A stretch of 64,000 nucleotides of DNA from Ruminococcus sp. (GCA_017397925.1 JAFQHO010000029.1:1-64000); one strand, 5' to 3'; positions 33,044 to 42,262 are shown, numbered from the stretch's first letter. Made by a program: numbers and translations. The notes: generated by a model from the sequence alone, not told the origin.

Positions 33044-33958
33044 ATGAGAAAAACTATCATCTGTATATCTATATTAATTATTATAGGAATTGCAATTCCA
33101 TTTATTGTACATTCTAACTCGCCAAATGTTACATCTGAAATTACTGCTGACGGAACGATTGAATATATCATTGGATATTTATCATTTATTACAACTGGAG
33201 CATTAGCAGTATATGCTATTTTTCAAACAAAACAAGCAAACGATATGACGAATCAAGCTAATGATATAGCAAAGCAAGCTAATGATATAGCAAAGCAAGC
33301 AAACGATATGGCAAAGCAAGCTAACGATATGACAAAGCAAGCTAACGATATGGCAAAGCAAGCTAATGATATGACTAACCAGCTTTTAGAGATTGAAAAA
33401 AACAATTATCGAATGCAAATATGTCCGTTTATATCAATAACAAAATATGATATAGCAAAATATACCTCAACAGAAATTCTCAATAATAAGAAAAAATGGT
33501 TTGTTGAAGTCGGAAAATGGGATTCACATTCAGATATAAATGGTATTTCTCTAACAATAACAAATACAACAGAGTCTTTTTTAACTTTTCAGTTTGACTT
33601 GATTGAAGACATTAATTCCAATATCGAATGGAGATGCTGTACTACAGGTGAAAAAAACATACAGAATACAAAAATTTCATTATTACCTGGAGAAAGTAAG
33701 GATATAGTTTTACTTGCAGGAGACGAAGTTTTACTAGATGCTAATGGAAAAAGTATAAATCTTAATTTTATTCTTGAAAACCGATTTGCTAATAAGTATA
33801 AAGAAACCATAAAAATGATATTCACCTATGTAATAAAAAATGGAGATAATATAACCGGATGCTTTTCATTCCAAGATATTCATATTTATAAATTTGAATA
33901 CAAAGAAGGAAAAGTTATTCCAGTTGAGGTAGATTACAACAAACAAAATGAAAATTAA
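33044..33958 (+). CDS. Two-TM protein with seven QANDMAK heptad repeats
   Basis: The 304-residue protein has an N-terminal hydrophobic helix (about 4-24) and a second one (about 42-62). Next come seven consecutive 7-residue units of the type QANDMAK (about residues 64-112), an uninterrupted coiled-coil or helical stalk. A C-terminal beta-rich domain of about 180 residues has no recognised family. GGGAG lies eight bases before ATG at 33044; a GTG three codons upstream overlaps it. It follows thrS by 37 bases, but lower GC and different codon use suggest a separate origin. Role unknown; similar stalk proteins are annotated only as hypothetical. Confidence 0.75.
   Translation: MRKTIICISILIIIGIAIPFIVHSNSPNVTSEITADGTIEYIIGYLSFITTGALAVYAIFQTKQANDMTNQANDIAKQANDIAKQANDMAKQANDMTKQANDMAKQANDMTNQLLEIEKNNYRMQICPFISITKYDIAKYTSTEILNNKKKWFVEVGKWDSHSDINGISLTITNTTESFLTFQFDLIEDINSNIEWRCCTTGEKNIQNTKISLLPGESKDIVLLAGDEVLLDANGKSINLNFILENRFANKYKETIKMIFTYVIKNGDNITGCFSFQDIHIYKFEYKEGKVIPVEVDYNKQNEN
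33233..33379 (+). repeat. 21-bp tandem repeat x7 (coding)
   Basis: Seven in-frame 21-bp units such as CAAGCTAACGATATGACAAA encode the QANDMAK heptads. Unit differences are mostly GCA/ACA/ACG, AAC/AAT and ATG/ATA changes. Confidence 0.85.
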
Positions 33959-33989
33959 TACTGTTATCTCAAATCATAATTAATACGAA

Positions 33990-34016
33990 AGGCGGAGAAT
34001 TTCCTCTGCCTTTTTT
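33990..34016 (+). terminator. Terminator after the heptad-repeat gene
   Basis: AGGCGGAG and CTCTGCCT (one G-T pair) form an 8-bp stem followed by six Ts. Confidence 0.75.
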
Positions 34017-34050
34017 GTGCTGATATAATTTGTAGTACTTTGTAACAACT

Positions 34051-34083
34051 AAAAGGACGCTCCGCAATGGAACGTCCTTTTTT
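34051..34083 (-). terminator. Terminator of the YfhO-family gene
   Basis: AAAAGGACG and CGTCCTTTT form a 9-bp stem, with T-runs available on both strands, two bases after the stop of the minus-strand gene. Confidence 0.75.
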
Positions 34084-34085
34084 GA

Positions 34086-37000
34086 TTATTTCTTCTTTTT
34101 CTTCTGATTATTCTTATTGTTATTCTTTTTCTTGCCGTTTGATTCGGTCTCCTCGCCGTAAAGCTCCTCTGCAAGTCCTTTGGAACTATTCTTTGCAGGC
34201 TTCTCTTCAGTCTTTTCCTCATCCTCAGATTTCTTATCAGATTCGTCAGACTTTTCAGAATCGGCTTTTTTATTGTCAACAGCACCCTTGGATTTGATAA
34301 TCTTTACAGGCTTCTTTTCCTCGTTTTCAGATTCAGGCTCAACTACAGTGTATATGCCCTTTTTCCAGTTTGCTCTTGCCTCAGCATTTGCAATAAGCGC
34401 AAGGTTGTTCTTTCTGTCATAAAGATAAAGCAGAACTATAGCACCAATGCCAAGGATAAGCAGTAACACACCTGTTTTAAATCCGGGAGGTGAATATGTC
34501 ATCTCAATCTTGTGATGTCCGGGTGCAAGACGCAGACCAATCATAGCGTTGAGAATACATACTGAACCCTCTTTTCCGTCAGTATTATTTACCATAAGGC
34601 TGTTGCCTGTTGCGTCCTTATCCTCAACAAACTGCTCTGTAACCTTCTTGCCGTCAACCTTGATAGTCCAGCCCGGTTCATAGGGGATTGATGTATAAAG
34701 GATTTCTCCCTCTCTTGCGTCAACCTCACCTACAATTCGGTTTTCCTTTGTCTTGTCCATATCAAGCACAAGGGGAGAGGATTTAAGCTCCTCAATTCTC
34801 TCGTGGAACAGGTCATAATCTAAGTAATAAAGCTGATAATCCTTTACCATAATGAACTCGTTTGCACCTGTTCTGTCCTGCTGGATAATTGTCATACGAA
34901 GCTCAACTTCTGTACCTACAGGAATAGAGCCGAGATTTATAATACAGTAATCGTAGCCGTCATAGTATGAACCAAGGCTCTGGAAGTCCTTGAACTCCCC
35001 TGTTTCCTCGTCCTTAGTTGTAGAGAACCAGAGGTTACACTTCTTCTGATTGTCAGATTTAAGGAACATATACAGACAATCCTCACTCTGTGAAGTGAAG
35101 TGAACTCTTACAGTGGGGTCAACTGCGTTTGGCAGAGCGTCATAGCAGTACTGTCCGTTGTAATCTCTTACTGTACACTCGTTAAGCTGTACATCGTTAA
35201 CGGGGTCAAAGTTAAGACGATAGAAATATGGTTCGGGATTAAGCTTGCTGTAGTCTGTTGTACTTCCTGTCATTGAGCTGAGGAAGTTGTTCATACTATT
35301 GAAGGGATTGTCATTTCCAAGGAAGCTGAGGCGGAGAATATCGTCGTCAGCCATAAATCCTATAGGAAGTGCATCGGGATTTTCATAGATATCTACAGTA
35401 CCCTCTTTTCCGCCTTCCTTTGTGAAAGTAGTAGAAGCTACCTTGTTGTAATAGGGGCTGAGAAGTGTACGTCTGTCTGTCTCAGGATTGAATGTAGATG
35501 GATCGTGGAGAACGTACTTGATACCGAGAAGTGAGTCAGCAAGAGGAGTATTTCCGTCATATCTTGTTTCGTAGCTCTTGGTTGTATATCCGAGAGTTTC
35601 AATGAAACGAAGTATTCTTGCATTCATTACAGAGCTTGAATGTGAAATACCCTTTAAACCGTAAGCCTGGTTATCGTTAACATTACGGAAGAATGTCTTT
35701 TCTGCACGGTAGAAGCCGTCATCAACCTCGTCAAGGGCAGCCTTTACATTGGGAGCAGACATAATCTCGCTGTAGGAATCCTTAGAGGAGTAGTAAACCT
35801 CCTTGTCAATCTTGAAGATTGTATCAAAGAAGTTATAGCCTGCCTCGAAGAATACAAGAGCAGCCATAAATACGGAAATGATATTTCTGCTTTTCTGTGT
35901 TTTGACGTGGCTTATGAGGTATACAAATGCAAGATATATTGCAGACAGCACAACGCCGAATACAAGTGTTCCAAGGAAAATATGGTCTACAGATTCGCCG
36001 TTAATCGTAACAGTTTCGCTGTATGGGCCGATTGCTACGTATTTATAATCGCTTTCGTTATAATTGAATGTTTTCTTTAATGCGTCAAATATAACAGCAA
36101 CAACTGCAATTCCTGCAAATACGGACAGGGGAGCTTTCAGGTTCATTTTGTAGCCGTCAAGCTTTGAGAATGTTTCAGCAGCCATTGATACAAGGATAAA
36201 GGATACGAGGAAGCTGTAACGGTAGGGGAGCCAGTTAGGGTCCTGACCACCGTGCCACATCATATTAAGGGGCTTTATCCACATACTGAAGAACATTACA
36301 AACAGCAGCAGTCCGTGTCCGATTTTACGGTTGAGCTTGATTTTTGTGTTAAAGAAATAGAGTGCTGCAAGAACAAATGAAAGCACACCGCAATATATTT
36401 CAGGTCTGCCGTACATTCTTGTACCCTCATCAACGTTTACTGAATAATACTGGTTGGGGAACAGGGTAGGAAGAAGCTCAACAGGGTTGAACATAGTCTT
36501 CATACTGTAATCAGGCTCAGAGAAGTCAAACTTACCAAGGGCAAGTGCGTTATATACAGGCATAATCATAATATAGCTGCACATAACAGCAACAATGGTT
36601 GCAAGAACCATTCTGCCGAATACAATGCCATAATCGCCGACACCCTTGAACTTTCTCTTTGCTCCGAAGAACATATAGTATACGAAATAGAGTGCAACGA
36701 AAATTGCAATCATAAAGCCAATGTAGAAGTTTGCAATGAACATTATTGCAAGGGGTATGATATAGTTGATTTTTCTGCCGTCATCGATGAGATACTCAAC
36801 ACCGAGGATTATAAGGGGCAGGAAAATCGGACCGTCTATCCACATAGGGTCGATAAGCTGAATTGAAACGTAAGCCATAAGAGCATACATTGTGGAGAAT
36901 ATCACGGATTGCAGAGGCTTTACGTTTTTAGCCTTCTGTGCGTATATACTGAATGTCAGACCGCAGGCACCCACCTTGCATATCTGCATTATCATTAGGG

Positions 37001-37367
37001 CTTCTATAATAAGACTTCGGGGCATCAGTATTACAATAAAAGTAAAGGGACTGGCAAGGTAATAACCGATAACGCCCTGATAGCCGCCGGACAGGTTTCT
37101 TGCCCAGCTGTAGAGAATACTCTCGCCCTCCCAGAAGCAGCGGCGGATATTCTCAAAATAGTAGACATACTGACCGTTAAGGTCGAGGGTCAGTACAGAA
37201 CGCTCTCCGAAGGGATATACTCCGAAGATAATGTAGCCGATAAATGTCAGCAGCGCCGGTATAAGGAATGCCGCAACATAGTAAAGAGGCTTGAACTTTA
37301 CATATCGTGCAGGCTCATAAGACACGGCATACGACGGCTTTTTTGAAGCTGAAGTTGCTTTTATCAC
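34086..37367 (-). CDS. YfhO-family giant membrane protein
   Basis: The 1,093-residue protein has about twelve hydrophobic helices in its first 520 residues, including YIIFGVYPFGERSVLTLDLN near the start. That block is a hallmark of the YfhO family of GT-C-type glycosyltransferases, which in Bacillus and Listeria glycosylate lipoteichoic acid. A large extracytoplasmic domain (about 540-970) and a last TM helix (about 995-1015) follow. A cytoplasmic tail of about 80 residues is very rich in Lys, Glu and Asn. The start is GTG at 37367, six bases after GGAGG. The donor and acceptor here are unknown. Confidence 0.9.
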   Translation of the reverse strand: MIKATSASKKPSYAVSYEPARYVKFKPLYYVAAFLIPALLTFIGYIIFGVYPFGERSVLTLDLNGQYVYYFENIRRCFWEGESILYSWARNLSGGYQGVIGYYLASPFTFIVILMPRSLIIEALMIMQICKVGACGLTFSIYAQKAKNVKPLQSVIFSTMYALMAYVSIQLIDPMWIDGPIFLPLIILGVEYLIDDGRKINYIIPLAIMFIANFYIGFMIAIFVALYFVYYMFFGAKRKFKGVGDYGIVFGRMVLATIVAVMCSYIMIMPVYNALALGKFDFSEPDYSMKTMFNPVELLPTLFPNQYYSVNVDEGTRMYGRPEIYCGVLSFVLAALYFFNTKIKLNRKIGHGLLLFVMFFSMWIKPLNMMWHGGQDPNWLPYRYSFLVSFILVSMAAETFSKLDGYKMNLKAPLSVFAGIAVVAVIFDALKKTFNYNESDYKYVAIGPYSETVTINGESVDHIFLGTLVFGVVLSAIYLAFVYLISHVKTQKSRNIISVFMAALVFFEAGYNFFDTIFKIDKEVYYSSKDSYSEIMSAPNVKAALDEVDDGFYRAEKTFFRNVNDNQAYGLKGISHSSSVMNARILRFIETLGYTTKSYETRYDGNTPLADSLLGIKYVLHDPSTFNPETDRRTLLSPYYNKVASTTFTKEGGKEGTVDIYENPDALPIGFMADDDILRLSFLGNDNPFNSMNNFLSSMTGSTTDYSKLNPEPYFYRLNFDPVNDVQLNECTVRDYNGQYCYDALPNAVDPTVRVHFTSQSEDCLYMFLKSDNQKKCNLWFSTTKDEETGEFKDFQSLGSYYDGYDYCIINLGSIPVGTEVELRMTIIQQDRTGANEFIMVKDYQLYYLDYDLFHERIEELKSSPLVLDMDKTKENRIVGEVDAREGEILYTSIPYEPGWTIKVDGKKVTEQFVEDKDATGNSLMVNNTDGKEGSVCILNAMIGLRLAPGHHKIEMTYSPPGFKTGVLLLILGIGAIVLLYLYDRKNNLALIANAEARANWKKGIYTVVEPESENEEKKPVKIIKSKGAVDNKKADSEKSDESDKKSEDEEKTEEKPAKNSSKGLAEELYGEETESNGKKKNNNKNNQKKKKK

Positions 37368-37446
37368 TTTTTTTCCTCCTTTTCGGGATATGGATTTATT
37401 GGTGCAGCAATAAAAAGCCATATTTCCCTATTATATTATCTTCTTA

Positions 37447-37475
37447 ATTATACTATAAAATACAATTTTTTTCAA
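37447..37475 (-). promoter_or_regulatory. YfhO-gene proximal promoter
   Basis: The minus strand reads TTGAAA at 37475-37470, a 17-bp spacer, and TATAAT at 37452-37447. Confidence 0.65.
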
Positions 37476-37670
37476 GGGGTATAAGACAATTTCTGATTTA
37501 ATGTACAACCTGCACAATATGTATGTGATAATTCAGACAATGTGACCAATTAAATGGCAGAATTATACGCTTTATGTCAATACTCCTCCAGCTCAGACTT
37601 TTCTGATAAATATTGCTCATTTAAGGGAACCTTAGGTATAATATAATTTGTGCATTTACTTTCTACTTAT

Positions 37671-37699
37671 ATTGTAGACTAGAATTATTTGTTTGTCAA
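37671..37699 (-). promoter_or_regulatory. YfhO-gene distal promoter
   Basis: The minus strand reads TTGACA at 37699-37694, a 17-bp spacer, and TACAAT at 37676-37671, about 300 bp upstream of the GTG start. Confidence 0.65.
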
Positions 37700-37787
37700 T
37701 AGCTTTTTGCAAATTTGTATGATTGCACAAAAATCGCCACAAAATTTGTAGATTATAACGATACAAGTTTACAATACAACTACTACA

Positions 37788-37816
37788 AAAATAAAACTCC
37801 CCTTTCGGGGAGTTTT
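37788..37816 (-). terminator. Terminator of the Nudix gene
   Basis: AAAACTCCCC and GGGGAGTTTT form a 10-bp stem with a short TTTC loop four bases after the stop. The minus strand continues with a T-run. Confidence 0.8.
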
Positions 37817-37819
37817 AGG

Positions 37820-38233
37820 TTAATGATTTTCTTTAATAGCGGTCTTTGCCTTTGAAACTATAGTCTTGTCGTTTTCATATGTAAGAATACTTGAAGCATA
37901 AGAGATATCAACCCAGCGTATCTCCGCAATTTCATTCTCCTGAGGCTGAAAATCTACATTCTTTGCACGGGCAAGAAAATAAACAACAACCTTCATTGTG
38001 TCCTTTTTCGGGGAATATGTGACAGTTTCCCTGAATGTGGGGTCAATGATAACGTCAATATTCGTTTCCTCTTTAATTTCACGGCGTGCCGTTTCTGCCT
38101 CGGATTCTCCTGCCTCAACGTGCCCCTTTGGGAATGACCAATGGCCGCTGTTGATATGCTTTATAAGAAGTATTTCCGTGTTGCCGTGATACTTACGATA
38201 GACAATAGCTCCGCAAGATTTTTCGTGAAACAT
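37820..38233 (-). CDS. Nudix hydrolase (Ap4A hydrolase-like)
   Basis: This 137-residue single-domain protein carries a complete Nudix box: GHVEAGESEAE at about residue 38 leads into ARREIKEETNI (REUxEExGU). The flanking SCGAIVYRK start and HWSFPKGH before the box resemble bacterial and archaeal bis(5-nucleosyl)-tetraphosphatases. It probably hydrolyses dinucleoside polyphosphates or related nucleoside diphosphate compounds in the cytosol. AAAGGA precedes the ATG. It is a single-gene unit with its own terminator. Confidence 0.92.
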   Translation of the reverse strand: MFHEKSCGAIVYRKYHGNTEILLIKHINSGHWSFPKGHVEAGESEAETARREIKEETNIDVIIDPTFRETVTYSPKKDTMKVVVYFLARAKNVDFQPQENEIAEIRWVDISYASSILTYENDKTIVSKAKTAIKENH

Positions 38234-38340
38234 ACTATTCCTTTCTATCCAATGGATGTTATATATGATTATTCACATATATTATACCATATTTTTTTAC
38301 TATTGTCTATAGGTTTTTTTGTATTTTTTGGAAAGAATAT

Positions 38341-38382
38341 AAAAAATCCGCTTCTCAGACCTGTTATGGCAGTGAAGCGGAT
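38341..38382 (-). terminator. Terminator of the LysR-type gene
   Basis: ATCCGCTTC and GAAGCGGAT form a 9-bp stem. The minus strand then runs into TTTTTT. It lies six bases after the stop. Confidence 0.8.
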
Positions 38383-38387
38383 GTGTT

Positions 38388-39374
38388 TTATTCATTTTCA
38401 GCATCATTCTGATGTTCTGTATTCTTTCCAATATCACCAATAGGAACAGAACATGGCAGACCTACGCACTTTTCAGCAAGATAATCCATACATATCTTGA
38501 CAGTACGGTTATTTTCGTTGCTTTTCTTGCATATCATAACATCAACAGTCTTAATAGTTACTTCGCCACACTTTACAGAAACAATTGACTTTCCGCCCTG
38601 CGGCATACCCTTTGAACTTGGAGAAGCCCACATATAAGAATTCTTTACTGTATTGAGCAGTATCATCTTGCTGCCGTTATCCTGAACGAATATGCGTTTA
38701 AGATTATTGCTTTCATACTCTTTGTCAATATGATTACGTTCAAAAAGCTGCATTTCATCATCAGCGTGTACGATTTCGGGATATATTTCAAGCTCCTCAA
38801 TAGTAACCTCGCTGCGGCCTGCAAGAGGATGATCGGAAAACATAACAGGCTGCATTACAAATGCCGCAAGGGGACGCATATAAAATCTGCGGTTGCCCAT
38901 CTGCTCCTCGTAAACCTCATACTGATTGAGAGGAACACGGATAATACCGATATCTGCTCTGCCGCTGTTTACCTCGTCAATAACCTTGTTTGTACTTGTT
39001 TCAAAGAAATGGAGAGAAAGCTTCTCATCCTTGTCAAGTTCATTTATCCATTCACCGATGATACCAGAAATATAACCTGAACGGACAGCGGAAATTCTGA
39101 GGGAAATACCGTCCTCTGCTCTGTTTGTATAATCAGCTTCAAGGCTGTGCATACTTTCAACAATATCCTTTGCACGCACAAGGAAGTCCTCACCCTCGGG
39201 AGTAAGAACCATACCATTGGGAGTTCTCCAGAAAATCTGCATACCAATTTCAGATTCAAGCTCTTTCAGGGCAATACTTATATTTGGCTGCGCCTGATAA
39301 AGATTTTTAGCTGCGGCAGTAATACTTCCTGCCTGTGCAATTGCGATAACATATTCAAGCTGCTGCAATTTCAT
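38388..39374 (-). CDS. LysR-family transcriptional regulator
   Basis: The 328-residue protein has an N-terminal winged helix-turn-helix at about 1-60 (LEYVIAIAQAGSITAAAKNL...QPNISIALKELE), followed by the effector-binding domain (about 90-300). Both halves are standard for LysR regulators, which usually sense a small metabolite and activate a divergent gene. The gene immediately upstream (khpA) is not divergent, so the target cannot be inferred. The C-terminal tail of about 20 residues is acidic and likely disordered. GAGG lies nine bases before ATG. Confidence 0.93.
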   Translation of the reverse strand: MKLQQLEYVIAIAQAGSITAAAKNLYQAQPNISIALKELESEIGMQIFWRTPNGMVLTPEGEDFLVRAKDIVESMHSLEADYTNRAEDGISLRISAVRSGYISGIIGEWINELDKDEKLSLHFFETSTNKVIDEVNSGRADIGIIRVPLNQYEVYEEQMGNRRFYMRPLAAFVMQPVMFSDHPLAGRSEVTIEELEIYPEIVHADDEMQLFERNHIDKEYESNNLKRIFVQDNGSKMILLNTVKNSYMWASPSSKGMPQGGKSIVSVKCGEVTIKTVDVMICKKSNENNRTVKICMDYLAEKCVGLPCSVPIGDIGKNTEHQNDAENE

Positions 39375-39563
39375 AAAACAAAACCTCGCTGATTAACATT
39401 CTTTTTTAATAACAATCAATAACAAATTATCTACAGCATATTATAACATATATTTTTTAAATATGCAAGTACTTTTTATTATATTTCACTTATTTTTTAT
39501 ATTTGACTGTATTTTCCGTTCTTATGAACCGTTTTTATCGACGATATCGCAATTTCGTCCAAT

Positions 39564-39594
39564 AAAAATCCCCTTTCGCATAACGAAAAGGGAT
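39564..39594 (-). terminator. Terminator of the khpA operon
   Basis: ATCCCCTTTCG and CGAAAAGGGAT form an 11-position stem (one mismatch), followed on the minus strand by TTTTTA. It ends the ylxM-ffh-rpsP-khpA transcript. Confidence 0.75.
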
Positions 39595-39599
39595 TGAAA

Positions 39600-39833
39600 T
39601 CACTCAATAGTAACGGTAACCTTGAGATCCTTTTTAGCAGCGCCGGCTCTCATAATAGTACGAAGTGCCTTGGCAATTCTGCCCTGCTTGCCGATTACAC
39701 GGCCCATATCATCGGGAGCAACTGAAAGACGGAAGTTTATTGTACCTTCCTCATCAGGCTCGTCCTCTTTTATGATAATAGCAGTCTTATCTTCAACAAG
39801 ACCTGCTGCAATTGCATAAAGTAAATCTTTCAT
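39600..39833 (-). CDS. khpA: KH-domain RNA-binding protein KhpA
   Basis: This 77-residue protein is a single KH domain with the nucleic-acid loop GRVIGKQGRIAKALR at about residue 44. In Firmicutes KhpA pairs with KhpB/EloR and affects cell division and sRNA binding. It is the last gene of the ffh-rpsP operon, its usual place. AAGGAG precedes ATG. Assignment is firm. Confidence 0.94.
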   Translation of the reverse strand: MKDLLYAIAAGLVEDKTAIIIKEDEPDEEGTINFRLSVAPDDMGRVIGKQGRIAKALRTIMRAGAAKKDLKVTVTIE

Positions 39834-39906
39834 AAGTTCTCCTTATTGCTTCGGAAACAGGAGCATTGGACAAATGTCCACGCTCCTCCTCAGCATTGCT
39901 TGTTAA

Positions 39907-40149
39907 TTAAAGGATACCTTCCTTCTTGAGAAGTACCTTTACTGTGTCTGTAGGCTGTGCGCCCTTAGCAATCCAGCTCTTAGCCTTTTCTCCGTCGATC
40001 TTTACAACAGAAGGCTCCTTTGTGGGATCGTAGTAACCGATTTCCTCAACAAATCTACCATCTCTGGGGTATCTGGAATCTGCAACAACAACACGATAGA
40101 AAGGAGCCTTCTTAGCACCCATTCTTCTCAGTCTGATTTTTACTGCCAT
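39907..40149 (-). CDS. rpsP: 30S ribosomal protein S16
   Basis: The 80-residue protein has the typical start [20 protein letters not shown] and [17 protein letters not shown] at about residue 25. It binds 16S rRNA during assembly of the 30S body. GGAGGTG precedes ATG. It stands between ffh and khpA, the usual order in Firmicutes, with one small unknown membrane gene inserted before it. Confidence 0.97.
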   Translation of the reverse strand: MAVKIRLRRMGAKKAPFYRVVVADSRYPRDGRFVEEIGYYDPTKEPSVVKIDGEKAKSWIAKGAQPTDTVKVLLKKEGIL

Positions 40150-40206
40150 TTGTATTCACCTCCGTAAAATTATTTGTGTATATTCAAGGGTTTCCCCGTG
40201 AAATCG

Positions 40207-40461
40207 TTAATCGCTCAGCACAACATCAAGTACAATTGCAAGCAAAAAGAGAATACCTGCAATAATATGTGAAATATTGTTAACCTTCTTTCTGCGTTCA
40301 GCCGTTTCATAATCGTCACCGTGTCGTTTTTCATCGCTGCCGAAAAACCAGACGATTACTGCCAATCCGCTGAAAAGCCAGCCCCATATAGTGTCGTAGC
40401 CGCGCCATCTGCTTCTGATTCTGAGCAGATCCGCCGCCATCACCATTAACTCTGATCCCAT
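40207..40461 (-). CDS. Small two-TM protein between ffh and rpsP
   Basis: The product is 84 residues with hydrophobic helices at about 24-41 and 63-82 and a charged loop between them (GSDEKRHGDDYETAERRKK). AAGGGG precedes the ATG, and it lies in the ffh-rpsP interval where most relatives have nothing, so it seems a lineage-specific insertion in a core operon. Function unknown. Confidence 0.65.
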   Translation of the reverse strand: MGSELMVMAADLLRIRSRWRGYDTIWGWLFSGLAVIVWFFGSDEKRHGDDYETAERRKKVNNISHIIAGILFLLAIVLDVVLSD

Positions 40462-40524
40462 TTTTTAATCCCCTTAATATAATTTTCAGCGTAAAACCGT
40501 ACCCCTACAGTTATTTAATACGCA

Positions 40525-41907
40525 TCAGAAAGGCAGATTTCCGCCGCCCTTACCTGTCATTTTGTCAAAATTCATACCTGCAATCTGTTTTCTTGCCTTA
40601 CGCAGGTTCATTTTGCCGCTTTTGCCTGTAAACTGCTTCATCATCTTCTGCATCTGGTCAAACTGTTTCAAAAGTCTGTTGACTTCCTCAACCTTAGTAC
40701 CCGAACCAGCAGCAATACGTCTTTTTCTTGACGGATTGATGATAGATGGCTTAGCACGCTCAGCCTTTGTCATAGAGGTGATAATCGCCTCAATGCGCAC
40801 AAGACCGCTTTCGTCAATGTCAGCATCTTTGAGCTTATCGCCCACACCCGGAAGCATTCCGATAATTGACTTCATACTGCCCATTTTCTTAATCTGCTTC
40901 ATCTGATCAAGGAGGTCGTTCATATCAAACTTATTCTCCTTGAATTTCTTTGTGAGATGCTCTGCCTCCTGCTGAGACATTACATTTTCAGCTTTTTCGA
41001 TAAGGGTGAGAACATCGCCCATACCGAGAATTCTTGAAGCCATACGCTCAGGGTGGAACTGCTCGAAATCGTCAAGCTTTTCGCCCATACCCACAAACTT
41101 GATAGGCTTACCTGTAACTGACAGTACAGAAAGCGCCGCACCGCCTCTTGTATCTGAGTCAAGCTTTGACATAAGAACGCCTGTGATACCTACAGCCTCA
41201 TCAAAGGCTTTGGCAACGTTTACAGCGTCCTGACCTGTCATAGCATCGACAACAAGCATAATTTCGTGAGGAGTTGTAAGCTCCTTGATTTTTTTCAGCT
41301 CCTCCATAAGAGCTTCATCAACGTGCAGACGGCCTGCGGTATCGATAATAAGTATATCGTGACCGTAATCCTTAGCGTGAGCAAGAGCCTTCTGAGCGAT
41401 GATTACAGGGTCTGTCTGACCCATTTCAAATACCTTTACATCAGCCTTTGCACCGACTACCTGTAACTGATTGATAGCTGCAGGACGGTAGATATCGCAG
41501 GCTGCAAGCAGGGGACGGTGTCCCTCTTTTTTAAGCATTTTAGCAAGCTTAGCTGCGTGGGTAGTCTTACCCGAACCCTGAAGACCGCACATCATAATAA
41601 CCGTAGGCGGTTTATTTGCGAAATTTATACGTGAGTTGCGTTCGCCCATAAGAGAGCAAAGCTCCTCATTAACAATCTTGATAACCTGCTGGGCAGGAGT
41701 GAGGCTTGTGAGAACATCTTCACCTACAGCTCTTTCAGAAACCTTGGCAACGAAATCCTTAACAACCTTGTAGCTTACGTCAGCTTCCAGGAGGGCGAGT
41801 TTAACCTCACGCATAGCCTCCTTGACATCCTTTTCCGTGAGCTTTCCTCTGGATTTCAGTTTTTTAAAGACGTTATTCAGTTTTTCGGAAAGTCCCTCGA
41901 ATGCCAT
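40525..41907 (-). CDS. ffh: Signal recognition particle protein Ffh
   Basis: This is the SRP54 GTPase that, with SRP RNA and FtsY, targets membrane proteins to the translocon. The 460-residue protein shows an N domain; GLQGSGKTTHAAKLA (G1) at about 107; DTAGRLHVDE (G3) at about 189; TKLD-type SKLDSDTRGGAALS (G4) at about 245; and the Met-rich M domain (about 300-460, with QMQKMMKQF) that binds signal sequences and RNA. AGGAGG precedes ATG. It follows ylxM by 16 bases. Confidence 0.97.
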   Translation of the reverse strand: MAFEGLSEKLNNVFKKLKSRGKLTEKDVKEAMREVKLALLEADVSYKVVKDFVAKVSERAVGEDVLTSLTPAQQVIKIVNEELCSLMGERNSRINFANKPPTVIMMCGLQGSGKTTHAAKLAKMLKKEGHRPLLAACDIYRPAAINQLQVVGAKADVKVFEMGQTDPVIIAQKALAHAKDYGHDILIIDTAGRLHVDEALMEELKKIKELTTPHEIMLVVDAMTGQDAVNVAKAFDEAVGITGVLMSKLDSDTRGGAALSVLSVTGKPIKFVGMGEKLDDFEQFHPERMASRILGMGDVLTLIEKAENVMSQQEAEHLTKKFKENKFDMNDLLDQMKQIKKMGSMKSIIGMLPGVGDKLKDADIDESGLVRIEAIITSMTKAERAKPSIINPSRKRRIAAGSGTKVEEVNRLLKQFDQMQKMMKQFTGKSGKMNLRKARKQIAGMNFDKMTGKGGGNLPF

Positions 41908-41923
41908 AAGCTGCCTCCTGTAA

Positions 41924-42262
41924 TTATATTAAAAGCTCCAGTCCTTTTTTGACTTCGGCGTTGATAGTATTTCTGATATCTTCATTTTCCACAAGCTGGG
42001 CCGCACTGCTGATGCTGTTGAAGCATTCCTGCATTTTCCCCAGTCTTTCGGCAAATCCAAGCTTTTCTTCGTAGTTGAGAAGGATTTCCTCACCTCGTTT
42101 TATAAAGCTTCTTACAGCCTGTCTTGTAATACCCATAGGATTGCCGATTTCCGAGAGAGATAAGTCCTCGCAGTAATACAGCTCCATAACATCGCGCTGT
42201 TTATCGGTAAGCAATTCCCCGTAAAAATCGAGGAGCATAACAAATTTAAGCTCTTTTGCCAT
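41924..42262 (-). CDS. ylxM: YlxM/p13-like helix-turn-helix protein
   Basis: This 112-residue protein has LLTDKQRDVMELYYCEDLSLSEI and GITRQAVRSFIKRGEEIL, a sigma-factor region 4-like helix-turn-helix. It belongs to the YlxM family encoded next to ffh in Firmicutes and thought to affect SRP. It is the first gene of the ffh operon. AAAGGCGG precedes ATG. The mobile element begins about 175 bp upstream, close to where this operon needs its promoter. Confidence 0.9.
   Translation of the reverse strand: MAKELKFVMLLDFYGELLTDKQRDVMELYYCEDLSLSEIGNPMGITRQAVRSFIKRGEEILLNYEEKLGFAERLGKMQECFNSISSAAQLVENEDIRNTINAEVKKGLELLI

Larger units (their letters stand above)
37368..37819. other. 452-bp intergenic region upstream of the YfhO gene
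   Basis: Holds two minus-strand promoters (37447-37475 and 37671-37699) and the terminator of the Nudix gene (37788-37816). The upstream promoter implies a leader of about 300 bases, in which I see no known riboswitch. Confidence 0.65.

Noticed and set aside
33233-33379. Regularly spaced repeats that could suggest a CRISPR array
   Set aside because: The period is 21 bp with no spacers, and the units are in frame and encode QANDMAK heptads inside a complete gene.
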